Assembly (NCBI GenBank): GCA_037042915.1 | Contig: CM073202.1 | Span: 2,728,001 to 2,792,000 of the forward strand | DNA: 64,000 bases | Origin: Auricularia sp. M13 | Lineage: Eukaryota; Basidiomycota; Agaricomycetes; Auriculariales; Auriculariaceae | Reading direction: 5' to 3' | Shown: piece by piece, positions 10,799-20,735 of the stretch | How positions within the stretch are numbered: position 1 is the first letter of the stretch | How the letters are laid out: each line of letters opens with the position of its first letter | Translations under genes and position numbers: made by a program | The notes under the pieces: generated by a model | What the model was told of the DNA's origin: nothing | Seen by the model: only the letters and a program-made list of their open reading frames with translations | Database searches by the model: none

Positions 10799-12307
10799 TC
10801 AGGCCAGGCGCAGCTGGTGTCGAGGGCGTAAGGGCGACAATGCAGGCTCGGACACGTCGTCGCCACAGTCGTCAGAAGAGTTCCCGTCGCTGGAATCGTC
10901 CTCCTCGGCATGAGGGTCAAAGTCACCATCGTCCTCATCACTGTCACCTTCAGACGGCAGCCAGCCCAGCTCGGGTACGAGTTCACGCAAAGCCGCTGCG
11001 TGTTTCGGTACCAACTTCTCGCACCAGATGAGGTCCAAGGCGCGCAGCGCGCACACCTGCACATCAGCTAGTCGGGCTCGGAGCATCTGCTCAACGCCCC
11101 CCGAAGAAATCCGGGGTTCAGAGCGTAGATCCAGACGACGCAATCGGGGTAACGCTGACAGCGCGAGCACTTGCGCGTCGGTCATGTGCGTGCCTTCCAG
11201 CGAGAGGGTCTCGAGCTCCGGAAACGCAACCCAGTCGAGGGGCGGAGCAGGATCTGCTGAAGTGCTCTTCCGCTTGCGCCTTTTGGGGGCACATACGACG
11301 TATGGGGCGGCGGGCGGTTTAGTCAAGCAGAGCCTGAGGTGAGTTATAGTCGTGGACTGAGGCAGAGCGGCCAGAACGAGCAGCAGGCCGTCGTGTTCCC
11401 CATTCAAATGGAGGTCTAGCTCCCGCAACGAAGGCATAAGGAGCGAGCCCAATACGCGCCGCGCTGCTTCCGTGGTCATCTTGCGCAGCGTGACCGCACG
11501 CAAATGTCGAAGCTCCACAGGGACGGGCTGGGGCCCGGACAGTCTGGGGCCAGAACAGTCGAGCACCAGCTCACGTAAGTTGGGTGAAAGCGTGAGGAAG
11601 TCGACGAGCTGGAAGAGGCCGGGTGTCAAGTCCGGGTCGCGCCAGTGCATGGGGCAGGCGTCTTCCGATTGGCCGCACTGCTGCGACGGCGCCAGGCTAT
11701 GGAGCTCGAGACGCTCGAGCGCGGGCGTGAAGTATTCGCGCTCCCAGGCCGGCACCGCGTCCAAGATCAGCGATCTAGTGGAGAACGGCGCGCACCTCAG
11801 CTGCCGATAGTTCGGTTGCGAGTCGCGGAATTCGTGTGCGAGATTTGCGTTCACGCGCAAGGCGACAGAGTCTAGCACCCGCATGGACCCGGGATAGTGC
11901 CCGAGCTTCAATAGGAAATGTTGTGCACATATATCCGTCACGTGCATGAGCGCCTCGGTGAGCAGCGTGTCAGTTGTGAATCTGGCCCAGCGGGCCGAAT
12001 GTGCGAATGCGACGTCCAGGAACCGGTCGACGACCCGGTTCAATAGCAAGATAGAGTCGGTTCCAACACCCCGATGTATCACGCGTACGTCCAGGGGTAG
12101 ATGCCCAGAGCGAGCAGCGTACTCGCGCGCGCCATCCGCCCCCATTCGAGAATCCAGCACGGTCCAGAGGCCAGGAGTGATCAACGCCAGCCGGCGCCAT
12201 CGTCTGTCAACATGCGACATAGATCTTGCATCGCGCGCGTCCGCCCCCGCGGCGTTTTCGAGGACGAGGAGAAGCAGTTCCTGCGGCAGGTGACGCGGAA
12301 GAGACAT
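10799..12307 (-). CDS. F-box/LRR-like protein
   Basis: A single exon of 502 codons. The F-box is at residues 4-50 (LPQELLLLVLENA, then SHVDRRWRRLALITPGLWT), followed by leucine-rich segments typical of the agaricomycete F-box family (LTLSPNLRELVLD, FPELETLSLEGT, ALPRLRRLDLRS) and an acidic tail of about 40 residues rich in Asp, Glu and Ser. F-box proteins bind Skp1 and bring substrates to a cullin-1 ubiquitin ligase; this role is inferred. The gene resembles the F-box gene split by the retrotransposon at 15.3-22.1 kb (the same HVDRRWR motif and an acidic end), so the two are probably paralogues. It is the only uninterrupted member in the window. Confidence 0.88.
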   Translation of the reverse strand: MSLPRHLPQELLLLVLENAAGADARDARSMSHVDRRWRRLALITPGLWTVLDSRMGADGAREYAARSGHLPLDVRVIHRGVGTDSILLLNRVVDRFLDVAFAHSARWARFTTDTLLTEALMHVTDICAQHFLLKLGHYPGSMRVLDSVALRVNANLAHEFRDSQPNYRQLRCAPFSTRSLILDAVPAWEREYFTPALERLELHSLAPSQQCGQSEDACPMHWRDPDLTPGLFQLVDFLTLSPNLRELVLDCSGPRLSGPQPVPVELRHLRAVTLRKMTTEAARRVLGSLLMPSLRELDLHLNGEHDGLLLVLAALPQSTTITHLRLCLTKPPAAPYVVCAPKRRKRKSTSADPAPPLDWVAFPELETLSLEGTHMTDAQVLALSALPRLRRLDLRSEPRISSGGVEQMLRARLADVQVCALRALDLIWCEKLVPKHAAALRELVPELGWLPSEGDSDEDDGDFDPHAEEDDSSDGNSSDDCGDDVSEPALSPLRPRHQLRLA

Positions 12308-12907
12308 TGAGGCGGAGTCTGAAGCGTGTCCGGATCGTCAATCTACCTCATTCCGGCCATGAAACCCGCGTCTTCGCCGCCTTTCGGCAAGAAAGCCAAG
12401 GCAACTTGATCGTTTGACGTGGCAGAGGCATTGTATGTCAGTATGCAAATGGGTATGCTGATCTCCCTCTCTAATCCTTGACAACCGGAGTGCACTGACA
12501 GCCTTGCGCAGGCCCCGGTGATCTGACTGCCCTGAAGATCCGGGGAATGAGTGCAGAGATCTTTCGCCACGACCCTGAGGCCAGGACATGGGTAGTGACC
12601 GACACCCTGACATGCATTTGCTGCATTGTTTGCGCCGCCTGTCGCGCCTAAAGGGTATAATGCAATCTCAGATGACAAGATACCTCCTTTCATTGGATTC
12701 CATTGCTAGTCTAAAGGGCTCTGCCTCTCTATGCTAGAAGAAAAAGTACAAGCCTGACGCAAATATTCTAAGTAGAGTGATACAAGTCTAGCGGGTCGCC
12801 GCGCAGGAAATATAGCGTAATAAAAACTCAAAGGCGAGACCCAATACCCGTTTATAAGAAATACCCCTGGGTTGAGAGAGAGAAGCAGCAGGGCAGGGCC
12901 CGCCGAA
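12308..12907. other. Intergenic region with a doubtful ORF
   Basis: The F-box gene starts divergently at 12307, and the next gene ends at 12908. A minus-strand ATG ORF (12343-12693, 116 codons) contains a glycine/asparagine-rich start (GATGGANNAANA) but has no recognisable domain or signal peptide. I do not annotate it as a gene. The sequence 12713-12880 is A+T-richer and probably 3' untranslated. Confidence 0.3.
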
Positions 12908-13507
12908 TCACGGCTGCCAGCCCTTGGGCATGAAGTTCCACGTGGCGGTGCTGGACGGAGCGAAGGTGTCAGCGGGTGCCCGTGAGCGAGAAGGGAAGGA
13001 AGAGACGTACAAGACACCCTTGTCAATGGTAGCGAACTTCTTGAAGGCTGCCTCGCTGAGGTCGATAGCGTCTACAGCGCATCCCATGCACTCGTCGCGC
13101 GTGAGAGCGTAGGCAGTCTTGCCGTTGGCGGTGATCTTCATCCACTGGAGTAAAGGTCAGCAAACATGGGGCGGACATGAGACAACTCGGGTACGTAAGC
13201 CGAACGTACCTGGTCGCAGTTATTGCCGCCACTCCAGCGGAGGTGGCTGATGGCCACGATCATGTCGCTGCCGGTATTGTGCTTGCCGCAAGCACCAAGG
13301 CCGGCTTGAAACCATGTGGCCTGTAGACAAGAGTCAGTAATGACAGAAAACGACGGGAATGGAACGTACGCGGCCCGTATGGGTGATACGCTTGTCGAGC
13401 TCGACGGACGCGTCGTGCGTCGAGTTCGAGAGCGTTTCGGGGAGGACCAACGCGGTAGCTGAGACGAACAGCGCAAAGAGAGTGACAAAGAGAGTGTAGG
13501 GCGACAT
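12908..13507 (-). CDS. Secreted double-psi-beta-barrel protein (RlpA-like)
   Basis: Four exons (13370-13507, 13210-13320, 13011-13144, 12908-12950) give 141 codons plus stop. A signal peptide (residues 1 to about 21) is followed by a short spacer and a double-psi-beta-barrel domain: ATWFQAGLGACGKHN, ISHLRWSGGNNCDQ, KTAYALTRDECMGCAVDAIDLS and a final TATWNFMPKGW. This is the small fungal group related to expansins, barwin and bacterial RlpA that is often labelled riboflavin-aldehyde-forming enzyme; the enzymatic label is from family naming only. Four Cys residues in the barrel fit disulphide bonding outside the cell. The length fits the family. A TATA box lies about 90 nt upstream of the ATG. 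Confidence 0.88.
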
Positions 13508-13594
13508 GGCTGGCAAGGAGTGAGCGTTTGCTAGCAGCGGTGGCGGCGCGGTGGTGTCGACGGGTGTCGGGATTCTCCAGTCAAGTGGACGAGG

Positions 13595-13603
13595 CTTTTA
13601 TAG
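13595..13603 (-). promoter_or_regulatory. TATA box of the double-psi-beta-barrel gene
   Basis: On the minus strand the sequence reads CTATAAAAG, about 90 nt upstream of the ATG at 13507. This is the usual distance for a strongly expressed fungal gene. Confidence 0.6.
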
Positions 13604-15319
13604 CCCTCTGGGGAACCGTGGAAACGCGGCATGCGGTCTGTCGGAGGCGTCACGTCAAGGGTGCTGAGAAAATTTCTAGTGGCCGCCCTGTGGGAACACG
13701 GAAGGCAAACGCGCTTTGCACAGCCGCTCCGGACACGCGACTACCGCTAATTAGCGCGTTTCGTACACAACCAACAACAATGTACTCATGAAGTTAATCC
13801 GGACCAACAACAGGTCAGCCGGTCGCGAACTGAACGTTCTGCGCGCACGTCGGGCAAGGAGACGGCGCGTCTCACTTGCTGAGAGCATGAAGCCGCCCCG
13901 ACCCTTGCCGATGGGTCCTGACCGCCCTGGCCGCCACCCAATGACGTCGCTGCTCGCGTCGCCATCGCATCCCTCGGAGCCTGGGATAAAGATAAACATA
14001 TGCAAGATCGATCGGTTGCACCGGCGTTGCGGGCGCTCGTAAGCAGCAGGAAATGTGCTTAGAAAGAGGCCAAATTTCAGTGCGCAAGAGCTTGACGACG
14101 GCCGCATGTCGCCCACGCGTTCACCAACCATTGTCCCCCCACCCGCTACCAATAATGTAAGATGAAAAGAAATCGTGTTGCAGCTGTTCCTGTATGAGTC
14201 AGATCGATGGAAAAAAAGTGTAAATCCACGCTGCCGTGATGCACGCGGCTGAGCTTCGGGCATCCCACCTTCGTGCTTCCGTCGGAGAGATGTTGAACGT
14301 GAACTCGTTCCCATTGGTTCCCGTCGCTGCTGCGGAGAACGAGGCTCCAATGTGTTGCACGCGCTGCAAATCTAATCCACGACGGAGACGCCCTGCTCCG
14401 GCGTACAACGCGTGCTGTTTACCTGCTTTGTTGGTGCAAAAAAATCACGCCCGGCGGGCGTGTATGAACATAGGGTAATCGTTCGCCGCGCGTCGGGGCG
14501 CGAGTAATGACTGGGACGAAGCCGGCATTCGGACGGGTCAAGACACGCGTTGACGCGTGGCAATATTATTCGCGCGTCGCCGTGTTGCCGGGTCGATGTT
14601 CGGATCCGATGCGCCGAACGTGTGAACGCCGGTGCATGCGCAAGTACCTGTCTGTCTCTCACTCGTCCGGAACATCATGCATCATGGTGTTGCTTCACCA
14701 GCGCCCGCGCAGACGTACGATTTATGCGCGTCCAAACCGCTGTCACTGTTGCCCCCACCTGGTAGTGTGGATGCTTGGTGGGCTTCATGTTCAGCTTGTC
14801 AAAGCAACGCCACGTTGCGTCTATCGAGGATCATAGTAACGAGTTAGTGCCGCTATGTTACACCACAGTCGCTTTGCCCTGACCGAGCGGGTTACATGGG
14901 CTTAGGGCTACCTATGAGTGACGGAATAGCTGCGCTCTAGCGCATTTGCATCGTTCTGCGCATTCTGTCTCCCTCACAATCACTGCAATACACCTCGGTC
15001 ATATAGTACTGGCAGCTGGTGAGCTGAAGGTTCAGGGATCACCAAGTCTCCGGCATTCTCGATGAGGCTGTAAACTCAGAGCGGTCGCCGGTAAGAATTG
15101 AGTTCAACTCGCAACCAAGGTATGATACTCGGAGTGTGACGGCGCCGAAGTACGAAGCAGAAGTGAGAAAAATCTCCGGAGCATATGCGGCTTCTCTTTG
15201 CCGTGTTCATGTGCTCGTTGGGGTTTCTAAGGATCTCGGCCCCTCGGCCCCCCTCGAAGAACAGCATCATTGAAGCTCCGACCTCAACTTGAGCTTGCAC
15301 CGCACCCAACTGGTCCGGC
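13604..15319. other. Intergenic region of 1.7 kb, no supported gene
   Basis: Several overlapping ORFs occur on both strands, but none shows a domain, a signal peptide with continuation, or in-phase splicing. The region separates the divergent promoter of the double-psi-beta-barrel gene from the start of the interrupted F-box gene at 15320. I see no tRNA and no terminal repeat in it. Confidence 0.4.
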
Positions 15320-15392
15320 ATGTTTCGCTTCCAGCGGTTCCCAGACGAGCTCCTGTTCCTGACCTTTGAGTCGTTGTCCCGCGATGCGCCGG
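15320..15392 (+). pseudogene. 5' fragment of an F-box gene, cut off by a copia element
   Basis: The ATG at 15320 begins an F-box start (RFPDELLFLTFESLSRD). After 73 bases the LTR of a copia element begins. The last five bases, GCCGG, are the target-site duplication seen again at 20731. The remaining 3' part of the same host gene lies at 20731-22075, in a matching frame. Confidence 0.85.
15388..15392. repeat. Target-site duplication, left copy (GCCGG)
   Basis: The five bases GCCGG directly flank the left LTR and are repeated at 20731-20735 right of the element. A 5-bp duplication is standard for Ty1/copia integration. Confidence 0.9.
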
Positions 15393-15718
15393 TGTGGAAA
15401 TTATACGCTCTCACTTGGGGGCCTGTGAGAGAATACGAGACTCAGTACAGTGCGGCGTAACGCAAAAGACTATGCATTGTAGTACCTGTGAGAGAATACG
15501 AGACTACATGCAGCATGAGTACAGGCAGGACATGAATGAGACACAGAGGCATACCTCAGTACAGTGCGGCGTAACGCAAAAGACTGAGGCACTAGTCGTC
15601 AACGGGCCGAGACTATGAGATCGTGAGAAAAGAAACTAATCCTAATCCGTCGTGATCATACGAGTCATCATCAGGGAACAGAGAGAGAAACCAAGCCTGG
15701 GAACCTCATAATCCAACA
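15393..15718 (-). repeat. 3' LTR of the copia element
   Basis: 326 bp, identical to the LTR at 20405-20730. It contains two internal repeats in tandem-like arrangement: a 21-base segment (CCTGTGAGAGAATACGAGAC on the plus strand) and a 32-base segment with CAGTACAGTGCGGCGTAACG, each present twice. Confidence 0.95.
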
Positions 15719-15728
15719 TCCTCCCCTC
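15719..15728 (-). other. Polypurine tract of the copia element
   Basis: On the minus strand the ten bases directly upstream of the 3' LTR are GAGGGGAGGA, a typical plus-strand priming tract. It overlaps the end of the gag-pol frame. Confidence 0.8.
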
Positions 15729-18700
15729 AAGCCGAAGCGTCGTAAAGCCCGAGGCGCGACGCGAAGTGCTTGACCTTAATCGAAGGAAGCGGCTTCGTCA
15801 TTATATCGGCCAGCATGTCAGCCGTCTTGCAGTAGACGAGGTGAATCGCGCCGGACTCGACGAGGTAGCGTATGAAGTGATACCGAATGTCGATATGCTT
15901 CGTCCGTGCGTGGAACTGGTAGCCGCGAGTCAGCTTGATAGCGCCGTCGTTGTCGGCGTAGATCGTCGTAGGGTCAGGCAGCTTGTCGAGCACCTCGCCG
16001 ACCAGGGTCCGCAACCACATGGCCTGCTTCGCCGCGTGCGTCTGCGCGACATACTCGGCCTCCGTCGTTGAAAGCGCGACCAGCTCCTGCTTCTTTGTGG
16101 ACCACGCGATGGTCCCGCCGTTCCAGCGGAAGACGTACCCGGAAATGGCGCGGCGGTGCCATTGGGTCATGCCGTCGGCGTCGGTGAAGCCGACGAGGCC
16201 ATCGTTCTCGCCGGTCTCGCCGAGCAGCAGCCGCATGTCGCGTGTCGAGCGAATGTATCCGTATGCGCGACGGAGCGCGGCGACATGAGCAGGACCCGGC
16301 GTCTCCAGGAACTGCGATAGAAGGCTGACAGTCAGCGCGAGGTCGGGACGCGTCCACCGCACGAGGTAATTCAGGGCGCCGACCATCTCCCGGTATGGAA
16401 ACCCGCGCATCTGCGCGTGTTCCTCGCCCGTCTTGGGCGCGTCGTCGGGGGTGAGACGGACGTTGACGTCCATGGGAGTCGAGTACGGACGGCAGTCATC
16501 CATGCCGTAGCGCCGCATGATGGTGTCCACATATGCGCGCTGGCTCAGCGCCGCGGTGCGCTTCGCCCTGTCGCGGATAATCTCGACGCCCAGCAACCAT
16601 CGCGCGTCGCCCAGGTCCTTGATCTCGTAGCAGGAGCCGATCTCCTCCTTGAAGATCTCGATGACCTCGATATTGGGCGAACCGCAGAGACAATCATCGG
16701 TGCTGACGGCGACGAGCAGGAGCGTGTTCTGCAACTTCAAAATGAACAGTCCCATGTCAGCCTCGGAGCGCTTGAACCCCAGCTCGAGCATCGCAGCCAC
16801 GAGCGTGAGGTACCATATCCTCCCCGCGTCTTTCAGGCCATATAGCGCCTTCAGCAATAGCCAGCAGAAGAGGCGGACGGGGTGCAGTGGGTCGTCGTCG
16901 TAACCAGGCGGCGGCTCGAGAAAGACCTCCTTATCGAGCTTGCCATTGAGGAACGCGGTGTCGAAATCAATCTGCTGTAGCTCCCAGTCAAACAGCGCGG
17001 CGAGAGAGATCATAAAACGTAGCGTCTCCAGCGTCACGACCGGCGACGTCGTGTCGGTAAAGTCAACGCCTGGGATAGTAGAGAATCCTTGCGCGACAAG
17101 CCTGGCTTTGTAGCGTACGAGACGGCCGGCGGCGTCGCGTTTCGCGTGGTAGACCCATTTACTGCCGACGGGCTTGCGTCCCTTCGCCGCGACGTCCTCT
17201 CGCTTCACCCACGAGTACACGCCCTTCGCCTCGAGCGACGCACGCTCGGCCTGCTCGGCCTCCAGCCAACGGTCCGCGTCGGGGCGTGATAGAGCTTCAG
17301 CGTGTGATGTCGGTTCCAGGAGCTCTGGGTCCGCGTGCTGCGCGACGAACGCGGTAGCGAAATCCTCGTGGCCAAATAGTTGTTGGGCGTTGGCGAATGC
17401 GACACGGTCTGCGTCAGGCTGTGCGGGCGGCGCTTGAAGGCCTCGCGGGAGCACTGGCTGACCGGGACGGCCGTCTGCCGTGCCGGTGCCGCTCAGCACG
17501 TCACGTACGTACTGAGATGGCTTGCGTATGCGCGGCCCTTCAACCACGTTGCGTTCGTCGACGTCAGCCAGCCTCTGCGCAAAGCGTTCTACGGGCACGC
17601 GCGGTCGCTGTGGCGCATCAGGGACGGGAGCCGGCGCCTGGGCGCGCTCCGGTGTGCGCGGCGCCGGAAGGCCACGATTGGGACCGCCGGGTGCAGATCC
17701 ATCAGCGGGATCGGCATCCACATCCTCCCCGGGATCTGCAGCTTGCCGGTCAACGTCGTCCCAGAACAAGTCGCCCACGTCGGTGACGAACACCTCTTCC
17801 TCACGGTCGGGCTCGACGCGGAGGAATTTTACGGCTGGCTCGACGCGCACCTTGTGCCCTTTCTTCGAGTACAAGCGGTGACCCTTCGTCGGCGTCTGCG
17901 CGTCAAATCCCAGCCAATAAACGCGCTCCGCGTTCGGCTCGAGCTTTCCCGTATCCAAGTCGAACACGTAGCAGGGCGCTCCCCACTCCGGCACGCCTGA
18001 AATATCGCGAGGCCGCCCGAAACGCATCTCGAACGGCGACTTCCCGTCTGGATTTGACCGCGTGCCGAGCGAGTTCAGCAGCCAAACCTGGTGGTGAGCG
18101 CACTCGCCCCACAGGTTCTTCGGTAGCCCTGACCAGTGCAGCGCCGACTGCACGCGCTCGAATAGCGTACGGTTGAAACGTTCGGCGATGCCGATTTGCT
18201 GGTGAGTGTCGTGCGTCGTCTGGAGGTGCACTATCCCGCGCTTACGGAGATGCTCCTGGACCTTCCCAGCGTTGTACTCGCCAGCCTGGTCCGTACACCA
18301 GCGCTTGAGCCGAACGCCGAACTGCGTCTCGAGCCACACATCGAAGTTGATGATGGTGTCCTCCGCCTCGTCCTTTGTGCGGTAGAGGAAGAGCTCATGC
18401 CAGTGAGTAGCGTCATCCGTATAGATGTCCGCATAGCGCTTACGACCTGCCGTCTCGACTTGAGCAGGCCCCCATATGTCGGAATACCACCATTCGCCGA
18501 ACACCGTGGAACGCGGGCCCTCGCGCTCCTTCGGTATTTGGGCAGCACGAAGCTTGCCCATGACGCAGGACTCGCAGTCGTATAGCTCGGACTGCTCGTC
18601 CACGACGACGCCCTTCAGCCCGCCTCTCAGGTACTGCGCCTTCGCCGCCGCTGGCGAGACGTGTCCCAACACCCGATGCAGCTCCATCCAGGTGAGCGGC

Positions 18701-20283
18701 CGTTTCGCAGACGCGTACGCAAAATGTGCGCGTGCCCCTTTGTCCGATTCGCGCTGAATCTGGTACAGACCGCCTGTCTGCGGCACTACACCCACGACAC
18801 GACGTCTCACGTCGTAGATCTTGCACGCGCCACCGCCAAAGCGCACCTCGCAACCGGCTTTGTCAATGCCGGACACGGAGACAAGGGTTCCCTGCAGCGC
18901 GCGCGCATACAGGGTATCCTTGAGGACGGTTTCGCGGTACGTCCCATCTGCCTGCGGCAACTGCAGGCAGTAATCTCCGCGCGCTGTGGCGTGGAACTTG
19001 ACGCCCTCCGCAGCGACGATCGGGTGCGGCGGAGTGGGCTGCAGCGAAACGAACCTGCTGCCCAACGACGACATGTGGCGACTGGCGCCCGAGTCGATGA
19101 TCTCGGCATTCGATCCACCGGCGCTGTCTTCTCCGACAGCGAGAGCCCTCAAAGGTACGCCCGTTACGTCTGGGCATTTGTCGCTGACTTCGCCGTCCCA
19201 CAGGCCGTCAAGCCAGGTCGTCGGGTCATCGCCATCTGCGATGTTGCTCTGTTCCGGGGTGGACAGGCACTGCGTCACGCCCGCCCGCGCCGCAAACGCG
19301 AGCACCGGCGACTTGGCGCGCGCCGCGTTGGCGGACTCCTTCTCGGAACTGGCCGCAGTGTTCGCCGCCGCTGCCTTGGGCGGCTTCGACGCCTCGTAAG
19401 CAGCCTTTTTCGCGGGGTCGCACTTCTTGTCCTTCGCAAAGTGACCTCGATCCCCGCAGCCGTAGCATTTGACTTTGGAGATGTCGAACTTGCCGCGCTT
19501 CTTCGAATCGGACTTCTTCTCGCCCTTATCGTTCGCAGCGAGCGCAAGGTCATCGGCGCCCTTCTTCGATTTCGTCGGGTTCTCGACCTGCAAACGGTCG
19601 TACTCGACACGGACCGCCCGCAGCAGCGCGTCTGCCAGGGGTGGGGAGAGGCTGAGCGCGGTGGCGTTCGCGCGGATCTGCGCAACGAACTTCCGGTAGT
19701 ACTCGGGCAGCGACGCCAGGACCGTCCTCGTGTAGTCACTGTCAAGCATCGCGTCCGCCGCCGCCGCGTCATACTGCATTCGCAGTTCCTCCATCTCCTC
19801 GAGGTGAGCACGCAAATCACCGTTCGCGGCGCACTTCTTGGAGTCGAACTGACGACGCACTTCTTGCGCGAAGGCGTCGCCCTTGGCCTCAAACTCGCGG
19901 ATGAGCCAGGCCCATGTCGCAGACACAGTCTTCTTGCGCATGGCCTGGCCGCCAAGGCTGTCCGGGAGTCCCGACACGATGTGGAGGAGGGCGCTCGAGT
20001 TCTCCGCCTGGTACTTCAGATAGACGGCTTCCTCAGCGCGGTACTGGGTCAACCTCTGCTTGTCGGCTTTGATTGCGTCCCAGTCGAAGTCGGTCGCGTT
20101 CTCGGGGTCAGGGGGCATGGTGAACGTCGACCGCAGATGTTGGCCGAGGTTGCGACGATGCAACTGAAGCTCAATACGGTCTCTCCATGAGAACCAGTTG
20201 CCGCCGTTCGCCTGAAGCATGGGCGCCTTCATGCCCGGCTCAATCGACGCCATCGCCGGCGTGCTCGTCGTCGACGTCGACAT
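15727..20283 (-). CDS. Copia Gag-Pol polyprotein
   Basis: One continuous frame of 1,518 codons. Parts in order, with approximate residues: Gag (1-240) with a CCHC zinc knuckle at about 272-285 (CYGCGDRGHFAKDKKC); aspartic protease at about 395 (IDSGASRHM); pre-integrase HRVLGH and integrase core (about 540-760); reverse transcriptase (about 1040-1290, with RLVAQGFSTIPGVDF); RNase H toward the end (STTEAEYVA). It is a fossil-type annotation: the frame looks whole. Overlapping ORFs on the plus strand, up to 509 codons, are shadows of it. Confidence 0.95.
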   Translation of the reverse strand: MSTSTTSTPAMASIEPGMKAPMLQANGGNWFSWRDRIELQLHRRNLGQHLRSTFTMPPDPENATDFDWDAIKADKQRLTQYRAEEAVYLKYQAENSSALLHIVSGLPDSLGGQAMRKKTVSATWAWLIREFEAKGDAFAQEVRRQFDSKKCAANGDLRAHLEEMEELRMQYDAAAADAMLDSDYTRTVLASLPEYYRKFVAQIRANATALSLSPPLADALLRAVRVEYDRLQVENPTKSKKGADDLALAANDKGEKKSDSKKRGKFDISKVKCYGCGDRGHFAKDKKCDPAKKAAYEASKPPKAAAANTAASSEKESANAARAKSPVLAFAARAGVTQCLSTPEQSNIADGDDPTTWLDGLWDGEVSDKCPDVTGVPLRALAVGEDSAGGSNAEIIDSGASRHMSSLGSRFVSLQPTPPHPIVAAEGVKFHATARGDYCLQLPQADGTYRETVLKDTLYARALQGTLVSVSGIDKAGCEVRFGGGACKIYDVRRRVVGVVPQTGGLYQIQRESDKGARAHFAYASAKRPLTWMELHRVLGHVSPAAAKAQYLRGGLKGVVVDEQSELYDCESCVMGKLRAAQIPKEREGPRSTVFGEWWYSDIWGPAQVETAGRKRYADIYTDDATHWHELFLYRTKDEAEDTIINFDVWLETQFGVRLKRWCTDQAGEYNAGKVQEHLRKRGIVHLQTTHDTHQQIGIAERFNRTLFERVQSALHWSGLPKNLWGECAHHQVWLLNSLGTRSNPDGKSPFEMRFGRPRDISGVPEWGAPCYVFDLDTGKLEPNAERVYWLGFDAQTPTKGHRLYSKKGHKVRVEPAVKFLRVEPDREEEVFVTDVGDLFWDDVDRQAADPGEDVDADPADGSAPGGPNRGLPAPRTPERAQAPAPVPDAPQRPRVPVERFAQRLADVDERNVVEGPRIRKPSQYVRDVLSGTGTADGRPGQPVLPRGLQAPPAQPDADRVAFANAQQLFGHEDFATAFVAQHADPELLEPTSHAEALSRPDADRWLEAEQAERASLEAKGVYSWVKREDVAAKGRKPVGSKWVYHAKRDAAGRLVRYKARLVAQGFSTIPGVDFTDTTSPVVTLETLRFMISLAALFDWELQQIDFDTAFLNGKLDKEVFLEPPPGYDDDPLHPVRLFCWLLLKALYGLKDAGRIWYLTLVAAMLELGFKRSEADMGLFILKLQNTLLLVAVSTDDCLCGSPNIEVIEIFKEEIGSCYEIKDLGDARWLLGVEIIRDRAKRTAALSQRAYVDTIMRRYGMDDCRPYSTPMDVNVRLTPDDAPKTGEEHAQMRGFPYREMVGALNYLVRWTRPDLALTVSLLSQFLETPGPAHVAALRRAYGYIRSTRDMRLLLGETGENDGLVGFTDADGMTQWHRRAISGYVFRWNGGTIAWSTKKQELVALSTTEAEYVAQTHAAKQAMWLRTLVGEVLDKLPDPTTIYADNDGAIKLTRGYQFHARTKHIDIRYHFIRYLVESGAIHLVYCKTADMLADIMTKPLPSIKVKHFASRLGLYDASA

Positions 20284-20391
20284 AGCAACCGGTTGTCGAG
20301 AGGTGTACAGTAGGAACGGCGTTCAATAGAAGCGCACTTCTTGCGCAGCGAGTCTTATCTGCAATGAGGATGTCTCTCACAGGCGAGCTGC

Positions 20392-20404
20392 GGGGCTCAT
20401 AACC
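20392..20404 (-). other. Primer-binding site of the copia element (half-tRNA type)
   Basis: Directly after the 5' LTR the minus strand reads GGTTATGAGCCCC. Its complement, GGGGCTCATAACC, matches the anticodon arm of an initiator-type tRNA-Met (CAT anticodon) rather than a tRNA 3' end. That fits priming by a cleaved 5' half-tRNA, as known for Drosophila copia. Confidence 0.65.
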
Positions 20405-20730
20405 TGTGGAAATTATACGCTCTCACTTGGGGGCCTGTGAGAGAATACGAGACTCAGTACAGTGCGGCGTAACGCAAAAGACTATGCATTGTAGTACCTG
20501 TGAGAGAATACGAGACTACATGCAGCATGAGTACAGGCAGGACATGAATGAGACACAGAGGCATACCTCAGTACAGTGCGGCGTAACGCAAAAGACTGAG
20601 GCACTAGTCGTCAACGGGCCGAGACTATGAGATCGTGAGAAAAGAAACTAATCCTAATCCGTCGTGATCATACGAGTCATCATCAGGGAACAGAGAGAGA
20701 AACCAAGCCTGGGAACCTCATAATCCAACA
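20405..20730 (-). repeat. 5' LTR of the copia element
   Basis: 326 bp, identical to 15393-15718. It carries the element's own promoter region, since transcription runs leftward from here. Confidence 0.95.
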
Positions 20731-20735
20731 GCCGG
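20731..20735. repeat. Target-site duplication, right copy (GCCGG)
   Basis: Matches the five bases at 15388-15392 on the other side of the copia element. Confidence 0.9.

Larger units (their letters stand above)
15393..20730 (-). mobile_element. Ty1/copia LTR retrotransposon, looks whole
   Basis: The element is 5,338 bp and reads on the minus strand. It has two 326-bp LTRs (15393-15718 and 20405-20730) that are identical over their full length in my comparison and that begin TG and end CA. It also has a primer-binding site next to the right (5') LTR, a polypurine tract next to the left (3') LTR, one long gag-pol frame and a 5-bp target duplication. Protease, integrase, reverse transcriptase and RNase H come in that order, which marks the copia superfamily. 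Identical LTRs mean a very recent insertion. It lies inside an F-box gene. Confidence 0.95.

Noticed and set aside
13751-14350. A 199-codon minus-strand ORF
   Set aside because: Starts in Arg/Ser-rich sequence, has no recognisable domain and competes with equally long ORFs in other frames.
18661-20190. A 509-codon plus-strand ORF
   Set aside because: It is antisense to the copia gag-pol frame and has no domain of its own; it follows from high G+C content.
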